A stretch of DNA of 64,000 nucleotides from Defluviicoccus sp. bin129 (lineage in GTDB: Bacteria > Pseudomonadota > Alphaproteobacteria > MPNO01). Positions 26,490-36,262 of the stretch are shown here, one piece after another; within the stretch, counting starts at the first letter, position 1, and every line of letters starts with the position of its first letter. The DNA is taken from contig MPNO01000014.1 of assembly GCA_002239065.1 (NCBI GenBank), positions 17,476 to 81,475 of the forward strand. The letters run 5' to 3'. The notes below the pieces were generated by a model, which saw only the letters and a list, made by a program, of their open reading frames with translations, was not told the origin of the DNA and ran no database searches. The position numbers and the translations under genes were made by a program.

Positions 26490-27002
26490 CTATACGAGCC
26501 AGCCTTCCAGTATCAGGTAGCCGGGCAGCCATGCGGTCAGCACGCCCTGTATCGAAGTCATGGCTCCCGCCGCCTTGACGATCGGTTTCTGCATCGCCAG
26601 CAGCAGGAAGTACATGAACCACAATACCGCCCACGCCGCCCAGCACACGCCCAACCAGTATCCCAGCGCCGAGCTGGCGCCCATGAACTGCACCACGGCC
26701 ACCGGGACGACGGTGATGGCGACGAACAGGCTGTACCAGCCGAGGCCGCGCCCGTCGACGTCCTGGAAACGGTTATAGGCCACCCACAGATAGGTGAAGC
26801 TGAACAGCAGCGTCAGCGCCCCCGCCCTGATCGATTGGTCATCGGCATTGGGCCCGAAGGCCAGATATGCGGCCACGGCCGCGGTGAGGAGACCGGAAAA
26901 GATGTTGATGATGGCGATCTCGCGATCGCCGATCCGGCCCATCAGCCAGAGCCCGTTCAGGAACAGAACGGCTCCGACATATAGCAGTGCAAGTCCAAGC
27001 AT
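26490..27002 (-). CDS. AmiS/UreI family amide or urea channel
   Basis: 170 aa, six predicted membrane helices, starting MLGLALLYVGAVLFLNGLWL and containing NIFSGLL and YLWVAYNRF, typical of AmiS/UreI. These are proton-gated urea or short-chain amide channels in the inner membrane. Located between fmdA and fmdB, it most probably admits formamide or other small amides for the formamidase. Confidence 0.88.
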   Translation of the reverse strand: MLGLALLYVGAVLFLNGLWLMGRIGDREIAIINIFSGLLTAAVAAYLAFGPNADDQSIRAGALTLLFSFTYLWVAYNRFQDVDGRGLGWYSLFVAITVVPVAVVQFMGASSALGYWLGVCWAAWAVLWFMYFLLLAMQKPIVKAAGAMTSIQGVLTAWLPGYLILEGWLV

Positions 27003-27125
27003 GTTCAGGATCTCCGCGTTTCAGGTGATCCGCAGAGCGGCCGGTTGGGAAGCGGCCGAGCGGCGCTGGGCTGTGTCACGCGGTCCCTCGCCGGTCATCA
27101 TCTGCGGCCCGGGATGCAAGGCGGC

Positions 27126-27148
27126 GGCGGGGCGATCGCCGCCCCGCC
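27126..27148 (-). other. GC-rich hairpin between fmdA and amiS
   Basis: GGCGGGGC and GCCCCGCC form a perfect 8 bp stem around a 7 nt loop, 16 nt beyond the fmdA stop. No T-run follows. It could weaken read-through or stabilise the fmdA message, making the channel less abundant than the enzyme; that is inference. Confidence 0.4.
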
Positions 27149-27163
27149 CCCGCCGCACACCGA

Positions 27164-28402
27164 TCAGGTGCAGGACGTTGCGTCTACGCCACTCACCTGG
27201 ACGCTCGGTCCGGAAGCGTTCGGCCGGATATCGAAATCGAAGATCTCGGTCGGAACCGCAACCGTGCAGCACGCGTTCGGAATGTCCACGATCCCGCTGA
27301 CCCGGCCTTCGACCGGCGCGGTGCCGAGGATCATGTAGGCCTGCTCGCCCGAATAGCCGAATTTCTTGAGATATTCGACCGCGTTCAGGCAGGCGCGCCG
27401 ATACGCAACCGTTGCATCCAGGTACTTCTGCGAGCCGTCATGCTCGTCGACGCAGACCCCCTCGAAGATCAGGTACTCCGAGTAGTGGGGCTCGATCGGG
27501 CTCGGCTTGAAGATCGGGTTGGTGATCCCGTACTTCTCCACCCCGCCCTTGATCACGTCGACGCCGATGTCGATCCACCCGGCCATCTCGATGGCACCGC
27601 AGAAGGTGATCTCGCCATCCCCCTGCGACCAGTGGATGTCGCCCATCGACAGCCCGCCGCCCGGCATGAAGACCGGGAAGTAGCAGGTCGACCCCCGCGA
27701 CAGGTTCTTGATGTCGCAGTTGCCGCCATGCTCGCGCCCCGGAACCGTCCGGGCGCCTTCCAGCCCTGCCGCGCGCCCGGCATCGCCGGACATCTGGCCC
27801 ATCAGCGCCGTCGTCGTCCCCGCCAGGCCGTCCGGCAGCGTGGCCAGAGGCGGCACACGGTCCGGATCGGTGTTGAACAGGGCCGACTCCCGGTCATTCC
27901 ACCGCTTGAGCAGATCGGCGTCAGGCAGTGTGCCGATCAGCCCGGGATGGATGAGCCCCGGGAAGCGCACGCCGGGAATGTGGCGGGACGTCGTGTAGAT
28001 GCCGTGGAAGTCCCAGCACGCCTTGCGCGCGTCGGGGAAATGCTTGTCCAGGAACCCGCCGCCGTTCTCCAGCGCGAAGATCCCGGTAAACCCCCACTTC
28101 GAGTCTTCCAGCCAGCCGATGTCGTTGATGTCGACCACCAACAGGTCGCCCGGCTCGGCGCCTTCGACGCCAAAGGGTCCGCTCAGATAGTGCACTTTCG
28201 AAAGATCGACATCGCGGATGTCGTTGGCAGATTCGTCGTTGTTGATCTGCCCTCCGGTCCAGTCGTAGCACTCGACCCGGAACTCGTCGCCGGGCTTGAA
28301 GTTCTCCACTATCGGGATGTCGGGATGCCAGCGATTATGAGTTTTTACTGCTTGATCCTCGGGCCATTTATCCATTTCGGCCCGAAACACAGTATTAGCC
28401 AT
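27164..28402 (-). CDS. fmdA: Formamidase / acetamidase family protein
   Basis: 412 aa. It hydrolyses formamide (possibly acetamide) to the acid and ammonia in the cytosol. FmdA_AmdA features include FGVEGAEPGDLLVVDI, HPGLIGTLP, GREHGGNCDIKNL, SMGDIHWSQGDGE and the C-terminal VDIPNACCTVAVP. The start ATG follows GGAGG. With the channel and the zinc-ribbon gene it forms a complete nitrogen-acquisition cluster. Confidence 0.93.
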   Translation of the reverse strand: MANTVFRAEMDKWPEDQAVKTHNRWHPDIPIVENFKPGDEFRVECYDWTGGQINNDESANDIRDVDLSKVHYLSGPFGVEGAEPGDLLVVDINDIGWLEDSKWGFTGIFALENGGGFLDKHFPDARKACWDFHGIYTTSRHIPGVRFPGLIHPGLIGTLPDADLLKRWNDRESALFNTDPDRVPPLATLPDGLAGTTTALMGQMSGDAGRAAGLEGARTVPGREHGGNCDIKNLSRGSTCYFPVFMPGGGLSMGDIHWSQGDGEITFCGAIEMAGWIDIGVDVIKGGVEKYGITNPIFKPSPIEPHYSEYLIFEGVCVDEHDGSQKYLDATVAYRRACLNAVEYLKKFGYSGEQAYMILGTAPVEGRVSGIVDIPNACCTVAVPTEIFDFDIRPNASGPSVQVSGVDATSCT

Positions 28403-28674
28403 GGCTTCCTCCGTTCTTTGATTATCTTGTCTTGTCAGCCTCCTTGCGACACGGCCTTGCTGCGGGGGTCTGGAGCCCCCTTTTCCCCGGTCGCTATGAA
28501 ATTTATGGCCGGGGACACCAGGACGGTGGCACATTGATGGGGCATTTGCAACCTTGACAACCTTGACAGGGTACCGCCCCGGCGGGCGCTCGGCTTGACA
28601 CGGCGCAGGGGCCGATGTCTGTTGTCGCGACCGGCCCCGGCCGGTTCTCCCCTCCGGGCTTCAGCGGGACAGGT

Positions 28675-29600
28675 ATGACGATCGCCTTTGTCTTTCCGGG
28701 GCAGGGCTCCCAGGCGGTGGGCATGGGCGAGGCGTTCCTCGCCGCCTTCCCGGTCGCCAGGGAGACCCTGGAAGAGGTCGACGACGCGCTCGGGCAGAAC
28801 CTGTCGCGCATGATCCGCCAGGGTCCCGAGGAGGACCTCAGGCTGACCGAGAACGCGCAGCCCGCGCTGATGGCGGTCAGCATCGCGGTGCTCCGGGTGC
28901 TCGCCCGGGAGACCGGGTTCGACATGGCCGGGCGGGTGAGCCATGTCGCCGGCCATTCGCTCGGCGAGTACTCCGCGCTCGCCGCCGCGGGCAGCTTCTC
29001 GCTGGCGGACGCGGCGCGGCTCCTGAAGACCCGCGGGCGGGCGATGCAGGAGGCGGGGGCGCGATGGCGGCCCTGCTCGGCGCCACGCTCGACCAGGCGG
29101 GCGAGATCGCGTCCGAGGCGGCCGAACGCCAGGTCTGCGACATCGCCAACGACAACGCGCCCGGCCAGGTGGTGCTCTCCGGCAATGTCGAGGCGGTGGA
29201 ACGCGCGGTGGCGCTCGCCAAGGAGCGCGGCGTCCGGCGCGCCGTCATGCTGCCGGTTTCGGCGCCGTTCCATTGCCGTCTGTTGCAGCCCGCGGCCGAG
29301 GCGATGCAGGACGCGCTCGCGGAAACCGGGGTGAACCCGCCCGAACCGGCGCTGGTGGCCAATGTCTCCGCCGAACCGGTCTCCGACCCCGACGAAATCC
29401 GCGAATTGCTGGTCGCCCAGGTGACCGGACGCGTGCGCTGGCGCGAATGCGTGCTGGCGATGCGCGATGCGGGGGTCGAAACGACGGTCGAGCTCGGCGC
29501 GGGGAAGGTGCTCACCGGGCTCGCCCGGCGCATCGATCCCGACCTCCGCGCGCTTTCCGTGGAAGGCCCCGACGACCTCGAGGCGCTGTTGACGCTCTGA
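28675..29600 (+). CDS. fabD: Malonyl-CoA:ACP transacylase, frame broken
   Basis: Loads malonyl groups onto ACP. The first part (28675 to about 29055) has FPGQGSQAVGMGEAF and GHSLGEYSAL with the catalytic Ser. The second part, in another frame from about 29060, has ALLGATLDQAG, NDNAPGQVVLSG and APFHCRLLQPA with the catalytic His. The break lies in GCGGGGGCGCG (29053-29063). The usual QEAVPVGEGAMAA segment there is 13 nt short. Adding 13 nt would give 312 aa, the normal length. As fabD is essential and the only copy seen, I think this is a sequence error. It is the first gene of the fatty acid operon. Confidence 0.9.
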
Positions 29601-29619
29601 CAACCGCAGGCCCAAGCAC

Positions 29620-30357
29620 ATGTTCGATCTCGCAGACAGGCGCGCGCTGGTCACCGGGGCTTCCGGCGGTATCGGCGGCGCGGTGGCCGAGGCCCTCCAT
29701 CGCCAGGGAGCGACGGTGGCGCTGGCCGGGCGCAACCGCGAGGCGCTGGAGGAGCGCGCTACCGCGCTCGGCGAGCGCGCCCATGCGCTCGTCGCCGACC
29801 TCGCCGATGCGGACGCGACCGACGGACTCGCGGCGGCGGCGGCCGAGGCGATGGGCGGGATCGACATCCTGGTCAACAACGCCGGGCTTGCGCGCGACAA
29901 CCTGTTCGTGCGGGTCAGGGACGAGGACTGGCGCGGCGTGCTCGAGGTCAACCTCACCGCCGGGTTCCGGCTCGCCCGCGCGGCGTTGCGCGGCATGATG
30001 CGGGCGCGCTGGGGCCGGATCGTCGCCATCACCTCGATCGTCGGCCAGACCGGCAATCCCGGGCAGGCCAACTACGCCGCCGCCAAGGCCGGCATGACCG
30101 GGATGAGCAAGGCGCTCGCCGCCGAGGTCGCGGCGCGCAACATCACCGTCAACTGCGTGGCGCCAGGCTTCATCGACACCGCGATGACGCAGGGGCTGGG
30201 CGAGGAGCAGACCGCGCGGCTGGCCGAGCGGATACCCGCCGGCCGGCTGGGCACGCCCGGGGATGTCGCGGCTTGCGTGGTCTTCCTGGCGAGCGACGAA
30301 GCGGCCTACGTCACCGGGCAGACGATCAGCGTCAATGGCGGGATGGCCATGCTGTAG
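29620..30357 (+). CDS. fabG: 3-oxoacyl-ACP reductase
   Basis: 245 aa short-chain dehydrogenase that reduces 3-oxoacyl-ACP with NADPH. TGASGGIG is the cofactor loop, NNAG is the structural motif, and the catalytic Ser-Tyr-Lys is found in ITSIVGQTGNPGQANYAAAKAG as Ser, Tyr and Lys. It ends TISVNGGMAML, the usual FabG terminus. It lies 19 nt after fabD. Confidence 0.95.
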   Translation: MFDLADRRALVTGASGGIGGAVAEALHRQGATVALAGRNREALEERATALGERAHALVADLADADATDGLAAAAAEAMGGIDILVNNAGLARDNLFVRVRDEDWRGVLEVNLTAGFRLARAALRGMMRARWGRIVAITSIVGQTGNPGQANYAAAKAGMTGMSKALAAEVAARNITVNCVAPGFIDTAMTQGLGEEQTARLAERIPAGRLGTPGDVAACVVFLASDEAAYVTGQTISVNGGMAML

Positions 30358-30440
30358 GAGGCCGCCGGATTCGGCCGCGCGCTGGCAAGTGCATAGCGAC
30401 TGTGATAGGTATCGGATCTCACCTTGCGGCCAAGTAGCGC

Positions 30441-30469
30441 GTCGGACCTTCCCCCGTGTCGGGTCCGGC
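30441..30469 (+). other. Hairpin in the fabG-acpP gap
   Basis: GTCGGACC and GGTCCGGC pair (one G-T wobble) over 8 bp around a 13 nt loop, with GTTTACC after it. It could be an attenuator-like or processing site that lets acpP, needed in large amounts, be expressed apart from fabG. The T-run is too short to call it a terminator. Confidence 0.4.
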
Positions 30470-30494
30470 GTTTACCACACCGAGGAACCCTGAC

Positions 30495-30734
30495 ATGAGC
30501 GACACTTCCAACCGTGTAAAGAAGATCGTGGTCGAGCATCTTGGCGTCGACGAAGCCAAGGTCACCGACAATGCGAGCTTCATCGACGACCTCGGCGCCG
30601 ACAGCCTCGACACCGTCGAACTCGTGATGGCGTTCGAGGAGGAGTTCGGCTGCGAGATCCCGGATGACGCGGCTGAGAAGATTCTGACTGTCAAGGATGC
30701 GATCAACTTCATCGAAGAAAACGCGGACGCCTGA
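30495..30734 (+). CDS. acpP: Acyl carrier protein
   Basis: 79 aa, very acidic. The [19 protein letters not shown] segment holds the Ser that receives 4'-phosphopantetheine. It carries growing acyl chains in type II fatty acid synthesis. The gap of 137 nt from fabG and the hairpin there suggest its own expression signals. Confidence 0.97.
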   Translation: MSDTSNRVKKIVVEHLGVDEAKVTDNASFIDDLGADSLDTVELVMAFEEEFGCEIPDDAAEKILTVKDAINFIEENADA

Positions 30735-30806
30735 CCCGGACGGCGATCGCGCTGAGAGGGCAAGCGATGCGCGGCCTGCGATGAAGCAGCAACGGCCGAT
30801 GCGGCC

Positions 30807-32069
30807 ATGAGACGCGTAGTCATTACCGGACTCGGCCTGGTGACCCCGCTGGGGGCAGGCGTGGGGCATGTCTGGACGCGCCTGATAAACGGCGAATCGG
30901 GCATCGCGGCGGTGCAGGGCTTCGATGTCTCCGACCTGCCCTGCAAGATCGCCGGCAGCGTTCCCGTCGGCGAGGGGGGCGAGGGGCGGTTCGACCCCGA
31001 AACGGTGGTGAGCGCCAAGGACCGGCGCAAGATGGACGACTTCATCGTCTACGCCCTGGGCGCCGCGGCCGAGGCGGTCGAGGATTCGGGCTGGACGCCG
31101 GAGCGGGAAGAGGACCGCGAGAGGACGGGCGTGCTGATCGGCTCGGGGATCGGCGGCCTCAAGTTCATCTGCGACGGCTCGATCACCATGGACCAGCGCG
31201 GCCCGCGCCGGGTGACGCCGTTCTTCATCCCGGCCAGCCTGATCAACCTGGCTTCGGGGCAGGTCTCGATCCGCTACGGCTACAAGGGCCCCAACCACTC
31301 GGTGGTGACCGCCTGCGCGACCGGGGCGCATGCGATCGGCGATGCCGCGCGGATGATCATGCTCGACGATGCCGACGTGATGGTCGCCGGCGGCGCCGAA
31401 GCGGCGGTGTGCCGGATCGGCATCGCCGGCTTCGCGGCGGCGCGGGCGCTCTCGACCGGTTTCAACGACACCCCCGAACGCGCCTCACGCCCGTGGGACC
31501 GCGACCGCGACGGGTTCGTGATGGGCGAGGGCGCCGGCATCGTCGTGCTGGAGGAGATGGAGCACGCGAAGCGGCGCGGCGCCAGGATTTACGGCGAGGT
31601 CGTGGGCTACGGCATGTCGGGGGACGCGCACCACATCACCTCGCCGCCGGAAGACGGAAACGGCGGCTACCGTTCGATGATGGCCGCTCTCAAGCGGGCG
31701 CGGCTGAATACCGACGAGATCGACTACATCAACGCGCACGGCACCTCGACGCCGCTCGGCGACGAGATCGAGCTCGGCGCGGTCAAGCGGGCGTTCGGCG
31801 ACGACGCCTACGCCCTGTCGATGTCGTCGACCAAGTCGGCGATCGGCCACCTGCTCGGCGCCGCCGGCAGCGTCGAGGCGATCTTTTCGATCATGGCGGT
31901 CAACGAGGGCGTGGTTCCGCCCACGCTGAACCTCGACAACCCCTCGGAAGGCTGCGACCTCGACCTCGTGCCGCGGCAGGCCCGGGAACGCCCGGTCCGC
32001 AACGCGCTGTCCAACTCCTTCGGGTTCGGCGGCACGAACGCTTCCCTGATTTTCGCCCTGCCGCCCTGA
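30807..32069 (+). CDS. fabF: Beta-ketoacyl-ACP synthase II
   Basis: 420 aa thiolase-fold condensing enzyme. The Cys-His-His triad is visible: Cys in [12 protein letters not shown], His in [11 protein letters not shown] and His in [24 protein letters not shown] closes the protein. It elongates acyl-ACP with malonyl-ACP. It lies 72 nt after acpP in the standard order. Confidence 0.97.
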   Translation: MRRVVITGLGLVTPLGAGVGHVWTRLINGESGIAAVQGFDVSDLPCKIAGSVPVGEGGEGRFDPETVVSAKDRRKMDDFIVYALGAAAEAVEDSGWTPEREEDRERTGVLIGSGIGGLKFICDGSITMDQRGPRRVTPFFIPASLINLASGQVSIRYGYKGPNHSVVTACATGAHAIGDAARMIMLDDADVMVAGGAEAAVCRIGIAGFAAARALSTGFNDTPERASRPWDRDRDGFVMGEGAGIVVLEEMEHAKRRGARIYGEVVGYGMSGDAHHITSPPEDGNGGYRSMMAALKRARLNTDEIDYINAHGTSTPLGDEIELGAVKRAFGDDAYALSMSSTKSAIGHLLGAAGSVEAIFSIMAVNEGVVPPTLNLDNPSEGCDLDLVPRQARERPVRNALSNSFGFGGTNASLIFALPP

Positions 32070-32085
32070 TCGGCAGGCCGCGCCG

Positions 32086-33114
32086 GTGTTTCGGCTTGCC
32101 CTCCACGCGGCTGTGTTCGGCTCGCTCGGGGCGGCCCTGTTCCTGCTCGTCTTCGCCTGGCGCGCGCATGTCGGGTTCACCGAGCCGGGGCCGCTCGCCG
32201 CCGCCGAGACGGTCGTCATCCCGAAAGGCGCGGGGGTCGAGCGGATCGCGACGATGCTTCATGCAAGCGGGGTCGTCGGCGACCGGTTCCTGTTCGCGGC
32301 CGGCGCCCGGCTGACCGGGCGCGGCCGGGCGATGCGCGCGGGCGAGTACCGCTTCCCGGCCGGCATCTCGATCGGCCGGGCCATCGCCCTGCTGGCCAGC
32401 GGCGAGACCGTCAAGCGCAGGCTCACCGTCGCCGAGGGGCTCACCGTGAGCCAGGCGCTCGGTCTCGTCGCCGCCGATGGCGGGCTCGTCGGCGATCTCC
32501 CGGCCGGCGTTCCGGAGGGGTCGCTGCTGCCGGAGACCTATTTCTTCTCGCTCGGCGACAGCCGCGCGGCGCTCATCCGGCGGATGCGCGAATCGATGCG
32601 GGAGACGCTGCGCTCGCTGTGGGAACGGCGCGCCCCCGACCTCGCGCTCGCGAGCCCGGAAGAAGCCCTGGTGCTCGCCTCGATCGTCGAACGCGAGACC
32701 GCGCGTCCGGACGAGCGGGCGCGCGTCTCCGCGGTGTTCCACAACCGGCTGCGCCGGGGGATGCGCCTGCAATCGGACCCCACGGTGGTCTACGCCCTGA
32801 CCCGGGGCGAGGCGCCGCTGGGACGGCCGCTCGGCCGGGCCGATCTGCGGGTCGCCTCGCCCTACAACACCTACCGGGTGCATGGCCTGCCGCCCGGGCC
32901 GATCGCCAACCCGGGCCGCGCCTCGATCGAGGCGGCGCTTCATCCCGCGCGCACGGACGAGCTCTATTTCGTCGCCGACGGCAGCGGCGGGCATGCCTTC
33001 GCCCGCACGCTCTCGGAACATCTTCGCAACGTCGCCCGCTGGCGGCGAATCGAACGCGAACGCAGGGAGAGGTCGCGGACATCTCCGGGCGCGATCAGCC
33101 CGCCTCCCGGCTGA
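32086..33114 (+). CDS. mltG: Endolytic murein transglycosylase
   Basis: 342 aa from a GTG. One N-terminal membrane helix anchors a periplasmic YceG domain. The catalytic Glu is in [10 protein letters not shown], followed by [38 protein letters not shown] and [15 protein letters not shown]. It cuts nascent glycan strands and helps fix their length. It follows fabF by 16 nt, as in most alphaproteobacteria. The last codons lie in a 33 nt minisatellite. Confidence 0.94.
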   Translation: MFRLALHAAVFGSLGAALFLLVFAWRAHVGFTEPGPLAAAETVVIPKGAGVERIATMLHASGVVGDRFLFAAGARLTGRGRAMRAGEYRFPAGISIGRAIALLASGETVKRRLTVAEGLTVSQALGLVAADGGLVGDLPAGVPEGSLLPETYFFSLGDSRAALIRRMRESMRETLRSLWERRAPDLALASPEEALVLASIVERETARPDERARVSAVFHNRLRRGMRLQSDPTVVYALTRGEAPLGRPLGRADLRVASPYNTYRVHGLPPGPIANPGRASIEAALHPARTDELYFVADGSGGHAFARTLSEHLRNVARWRRIERERRERSRTSPGAISPPPG

Positions 33115-33205
33115 TCCGCGGGCGCGGCTATCGCGCCGCCCGGCCGATCCGCGAGCGCGGCTACTCCGCCGCCGGGCTGACCGGCGGGCGCGGCTCCACG
33201 GCCGA
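33087..33205. repeat. 33-nt imperfect minisatellite across the mltG/rmuC 3' ends
   Basis: Units at 33111-33143 and 33144-33176 (CTGATCCGCGGGCGCGGCTA type) repeat at 33 nt, with a partial third unit after 33177 and a partial one before 33111 in the mltG coding end. The mltG stop lies at 33112-33114 and the rmuC stop (opposite strand) at 33161-33163, so both C-termini are built from the repeat. 33 nt is 11 codons, so length changes would keep frame. Confidence 0.7.
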
Positions 33206-34522
33206 TTCCGGCGATGCCCCGATGGCGAGGTCGCGGTCTTCGCGCGGCAATCGGATATCGGTATCGATCGGCCGCGCCTCGGCCAGCGGACGGGACGCCC
33301 CCTCGACTTCGAGCTCGGAGAAGCGGCGCGCCTGCGGCATCACCCGCGTTTCCAGGCTGCCCACGAACTCGTTGTAGCTGCCGACCGAGCGCGCGATGTC
33401 CTTGCCCAGCTCCACGATGTGGCCGCCCATCGTGCTCATCCGCTGGTAGAGGACCTGGCCGAGCCGGGCGACCTCTCTGGCGTTGTCCGCCACCTTCTCC
33501 TGGCGCCAGCCGAAGGCGACGGTCTTGGCGAGGCCGAGCATCACCGTCGGGGTCACGATGAGCACGTTGGATCTCAGCGCCTCCTCGTAGAGTTCCGGAT
33601 AGCGCTCGATCGCGGCGGCGTAGAAATTGTCGCCCGGGACGAACATCACCACGAAGTCGGGCGTGATCTTGTGCGCGCGCCGGCACGCCTCCCAATAGGC
33701 CTTTTCGCCGAGCCGCCGCATATGCGTGCGAAGCTGCCGGGCATGGCGCTCCATATGCGCTTCGCGCGTGTCCTCGTCCTCCGCCTCCATCGCGTCCAGA
33801 TAGGCCGCGAGCGAGGTCTTGGCATCGACCACCATGTAGCGCTCGCCGGGCAGGCGGATGATCACGTCCGGGCGGAGGACGCCCGATTCCTCGCTCAGCG
33901 ACTGCTCGCGGACGAAGTCGCAATGCTCGGTCATCCCGGACAGCTCGAGCACGTTCCGCAGCGTCTCCTCGCCCCAGCGCCCGCGTGTCTTGGGCGCCGC
34001 GCGCAGCGCGTTGACCAGCCGCGCCGCCTCGCCCCGGACCCGCTCCTGGCCGTCGACGACGTTCTTGAGCTCGTTGGTGAGGCTGCCGTAATGCTCCCTG
34101 CGGGTCTTTTCGATCTCTTCCAGGTTCTTGCGCCACTCGGCCAGCGCCGTCTTGATCGGCTTGAGCTCGCCGTCGACCCGTTCGCGGTGCTTGTCGAACA
34201 CCTCGTTGGCGATACCGAGAAAGGATGTCTGGTTGTCCTTGAGCGCCTGCTGGGCGAGCGCCTTGAGTTCCTTCTCGATGTCGCCGCGGACCCGTTCGAG
34301 GGCCGCGATCTTCTCGCGCTGCGCGCGCTCCGCCTCCTCGGTCCTCGACCGGCTGGCCGCCAGCGCGACGCGTTCGGCCTCGAGATCGCGCGCCATCGAG
34401 TCCGCGCGCTGGCGTTCCGCGTCGCGCGCGGCGGCGAGGCGCGCCATCTCGCCCCGCCGCGCCAGCCAGACGATGGCCGCGCCCGCCGCGAGACCGAGCA
34501 GCGCTGCAATCATCGGATCCAT
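33161..34522 (-). CDS. rmuC: DNA recombination protein RmuC
   Basis: 453 aa. An N-terminal membrane helix (about 4-20) is followed by a long coiled coil (about 25-130) and the RmuC nuclease-like domain: GRWGEETLRNVLELSGM, VLRPDVIIRLPG, YMVVDAKTSL and YWEACRRAHKITPDFVVMFVPG. RmuC limits inversions at short inverted repeats; the mechanism is not known. It is convergent with mltG and divergent from yicC. The C-terminal 50 residues are a Pro/Arg-rich tail. Confidence 0.93.
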   Translation of the reverse strand: MDPMIAALLGLAAGAAIVWLARRGEMARLAAARDAERQRADSMARDLEAERVALAASRSRTEEAERAQREKIAALERVRGDIEKELKALAQQALKDNQTSFLGIANEVFDKHRERVDGELKPIKTALAEWRKNLEEIEKTRREHYGSLTNELKNVVDGQERVRGEAARLVNALRAAPKTRGRWGEETLRNVLELSGMTEHCDFVREQSLSEESGVLRPDVIIRLPGERYMVVDAKTSLAAYLDAMEAEDEDTREAHMERHARQLRTHMRRLGEKAYWEACRRAHKITPDFVVMFVPGDNFYAAAIERYPELYEEALRSNVLIVTPTVMLGLAKTVAFGWRQEKVADNAREVARLGQVLYQRMSTMGGHIVELGKDIARSVGSYNEFVGSLETRVMPQARRFSELEVEGASRPLAEARPIDTDIRLPREDRDLAIGASPESAVEPRPPVSPAAE

Positions 34523-34736
34523 CGGGAACCCCCATCGACGCCGGTCCCGAATCTACGCCTCGCCGGAGGAAGACGCGAGCCGCGCGATTCGTTTGCGGCA
34601 TCGGCGGTCTGTACTGTAGAAACCTCGCCGCGAGGCGGCGGAGTCCTCTGCCTTGCAATGCCACGGACAACGCGAAACGGACATGGCCGAGGCCCAAGCG
34701 ACCGGAATTGCCGAGGAGGTAGCCGAACCGGCCGCC

Positions 34737-35621
34737 ATGCTCCACAGCATGACCGGTTTCGCCCGGGCCGAGGGCGGCGAGGACGGCGCGAGCTGGGCCT
34801 GGGAGGCGAGAAGCGTCAACGCGCGCAACCTCGATATCCGGGTTCGCCTGCCGCACGGGCATGACGCGCTCGAGCCCAGGGCGCGCGGCCTCGCCGCCGA
34901 GCGGTTCAGCCGCGGCTCGCTGTCCCTCCATTTGTCGATCCGGCAGGTCGAGCGCGCCCCCGACATCCGGGTGAACGAGGCGGTGCTGGAGCGGCTGGCG
35001 GCGATCCACCGGTCCTGGCGGGACCGGGTCGGCGCGCCTCCCGCGCGGCTCGAGGCGCTGATGGCGTTGCCCGGAGTCCTGGAACGGGTGGAGGCGGAGG
35101 AGACCGCCGCCGAGCGCGAAGCCCGCCACGACGCCATCGCGGCCACGCTGGCGACCGCGCTCGAAGCGCTTGCCGGCGCCCGCCGCGAGGAAGGCCGCCG
35201 TATCGCGGCGGTGCTGGAGCGGCATATCGAGCGGATCGACGCGCTGTCGGCCGAGGCCGCGTCCACCGCCGCGCTGCAGCCCGGGCGGATCCGCGACCGG
35301 GTCCGCGAGCAGATCGCGGCGCTGCTCGACTCCAGCCCGCCGGTCGCCGAGGACCGGCTGGCGCAGGAGGTCGCCTATCTCGCCGCGCGCGCCGACACGG
35401 GCGAGGAGACCGACCGGCTGATCGGGCATGTGGCGGCCGCGCGGGACCTGCTGGCCGAAGGCGGGCCGGTCGGCCGGCGGCTCGATTTCCTGTGCCAGGA
35501 ATTCAACCGCGAAGCCAACACGCTGTGCTCGAAATCGACCGATCTCGCCCTGACTCGGATCGGCCTCGATCTCAAGGCGGCGGTCGAGGGGCTCCGCGAA
35601 CAGGTCCAGAACCTCGAATAG
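34737..35621 (+). CDS. YicC family endoribonuclease
   Basis: 294 aa from ATG 34737, which gives the canonical opening M-L-H-S-MTGFARAEG. An in-frame ATG at 34683 would add 18 residues without homology. The C-terminal LDFLCQEFNREANTLCSKS is the YicC signature (DUF1732). E. coli YicC is an endoribonuclease that cuts small RNAs. It is followed at once by gmk, the common pairing. Confidence 0.92.
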   Translation: MLHSMTGFARAEGGEDGASWAWEARSVNARNLDIRVRLPHGHDALEPRARGLAAERFSRGSLSLHLSIRQVERAPDIRVNEAVLERLAAIHRSWRDRVGAPPARLEALMALPGVLERVEAEETAAEREARHDAIAATLATALEALAGARREEGRRIAAVLERHIERIDALSAEAASTAALQPGRIRDRVREQIAALLDSSPPVAEDRLAQEVAYLAARADTGEETDRLIGHVAAARDLLAEGGPVGRRLDFLCQEFNREANTLCSKSTDLALTRIGLDLKAAVEGLREQVQNLE

Positions 35622-35623
35622 CC

Positions 35624-36262
35624 ATGGGCGGGAACGGGATTCGCCGCCGCGGGCTCATGCTGGTCCTGTCCTCGCCGTCGGGGGCGGGCAAGACCACCAT
35701 CTCGCGGCTGCTGCTGGAATCCGATGACAACCTCGCGCTGTCGATCTCGGTGACCACGCGCCCCAAGCGCCCGGACGAGGTCGACGGGCGCGACTACCGG
35801 TTCGTCGACCCCGCCGCGTTCGCGAAGATGCGGCAGGCCGGCGAATTGCTGGAGAATGCGCAGGTGTTCGGATACGACTACGGCACGCCGCTGGCTCCCG
35901 TGGAGAGCGCGCTCGCCGAGGGTCGGGACGTCCTGTTCGACATCGACTGGCAGGGTGCGCGCCAGCTCGTCGACGCGGCGCCGAACGACCTGGTCAGCAT
36001 CTTCATCCTGCCGCCCTCTTCGGCAGAGTTGCATGCCCGCCTCAGACGGCGCGCCCAGGACCCGGACGATGTGGTCGCCGAGCGCATGCGGCGGGCGCCC
36101 GACGAGATCAGTCACTGGAACGAATTCAATTTCGTCGTCGTCAACCGCGACATCCAGGAGAGCGTCGGGAGCGTGCGGGCGATCCTCGCGGCGGAGCGGC
36201 TGCGCCGCGAGCGGCAGATCGGCCTCCCCGACTTCGTCAGGCGGCTGTGCGAGGATCTCTGA
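35624..36262 (+). CDS. gmk: Guanylate kinase
   Basis: 212 aa. P-loop SSPSGAGKTTISR, the GMP-binding SVTTRPKRPDEVDGRDYRFV and FDIDWQGARQL all match Gmk. It phosphorylates GMP to GDP. It starts 2 nt after yicC. Its last 26 nt overlap the 3' end of the opposing rsmA gene. Confidence 0.96.
   Translation: MGGNGIRRRGLMLVLSSPSGAGKTTISRLLLESDDNLALSISVTTRPKRPDEVDGRDYRFVDPAAFAKMRQAGELLENAQVFGYDYGTPLAPVESALAEGRDVLFDIDWQGARQLVDAAPNDLVSIFILPPSSAELHARLRRRAQDPDDVVAERMRRAPDEISHWNEFNFVVVNRDIQESVGSVRAILAAERLRRERQIGLPDFVRRLCEDL

Noticed and set aside
28554..28600. Three TTGACA boxes upstream of fabD as a promoter array
   Set aside because: None is followed by a credible -10 at 16-18 nt, so I did not call a promoter.
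32964..35429. 821-codon minus-strand frame over mltG, rmuC and yicC
   Set aside because: No homology, composition biased, and it overlaps three clear genes in other frames.
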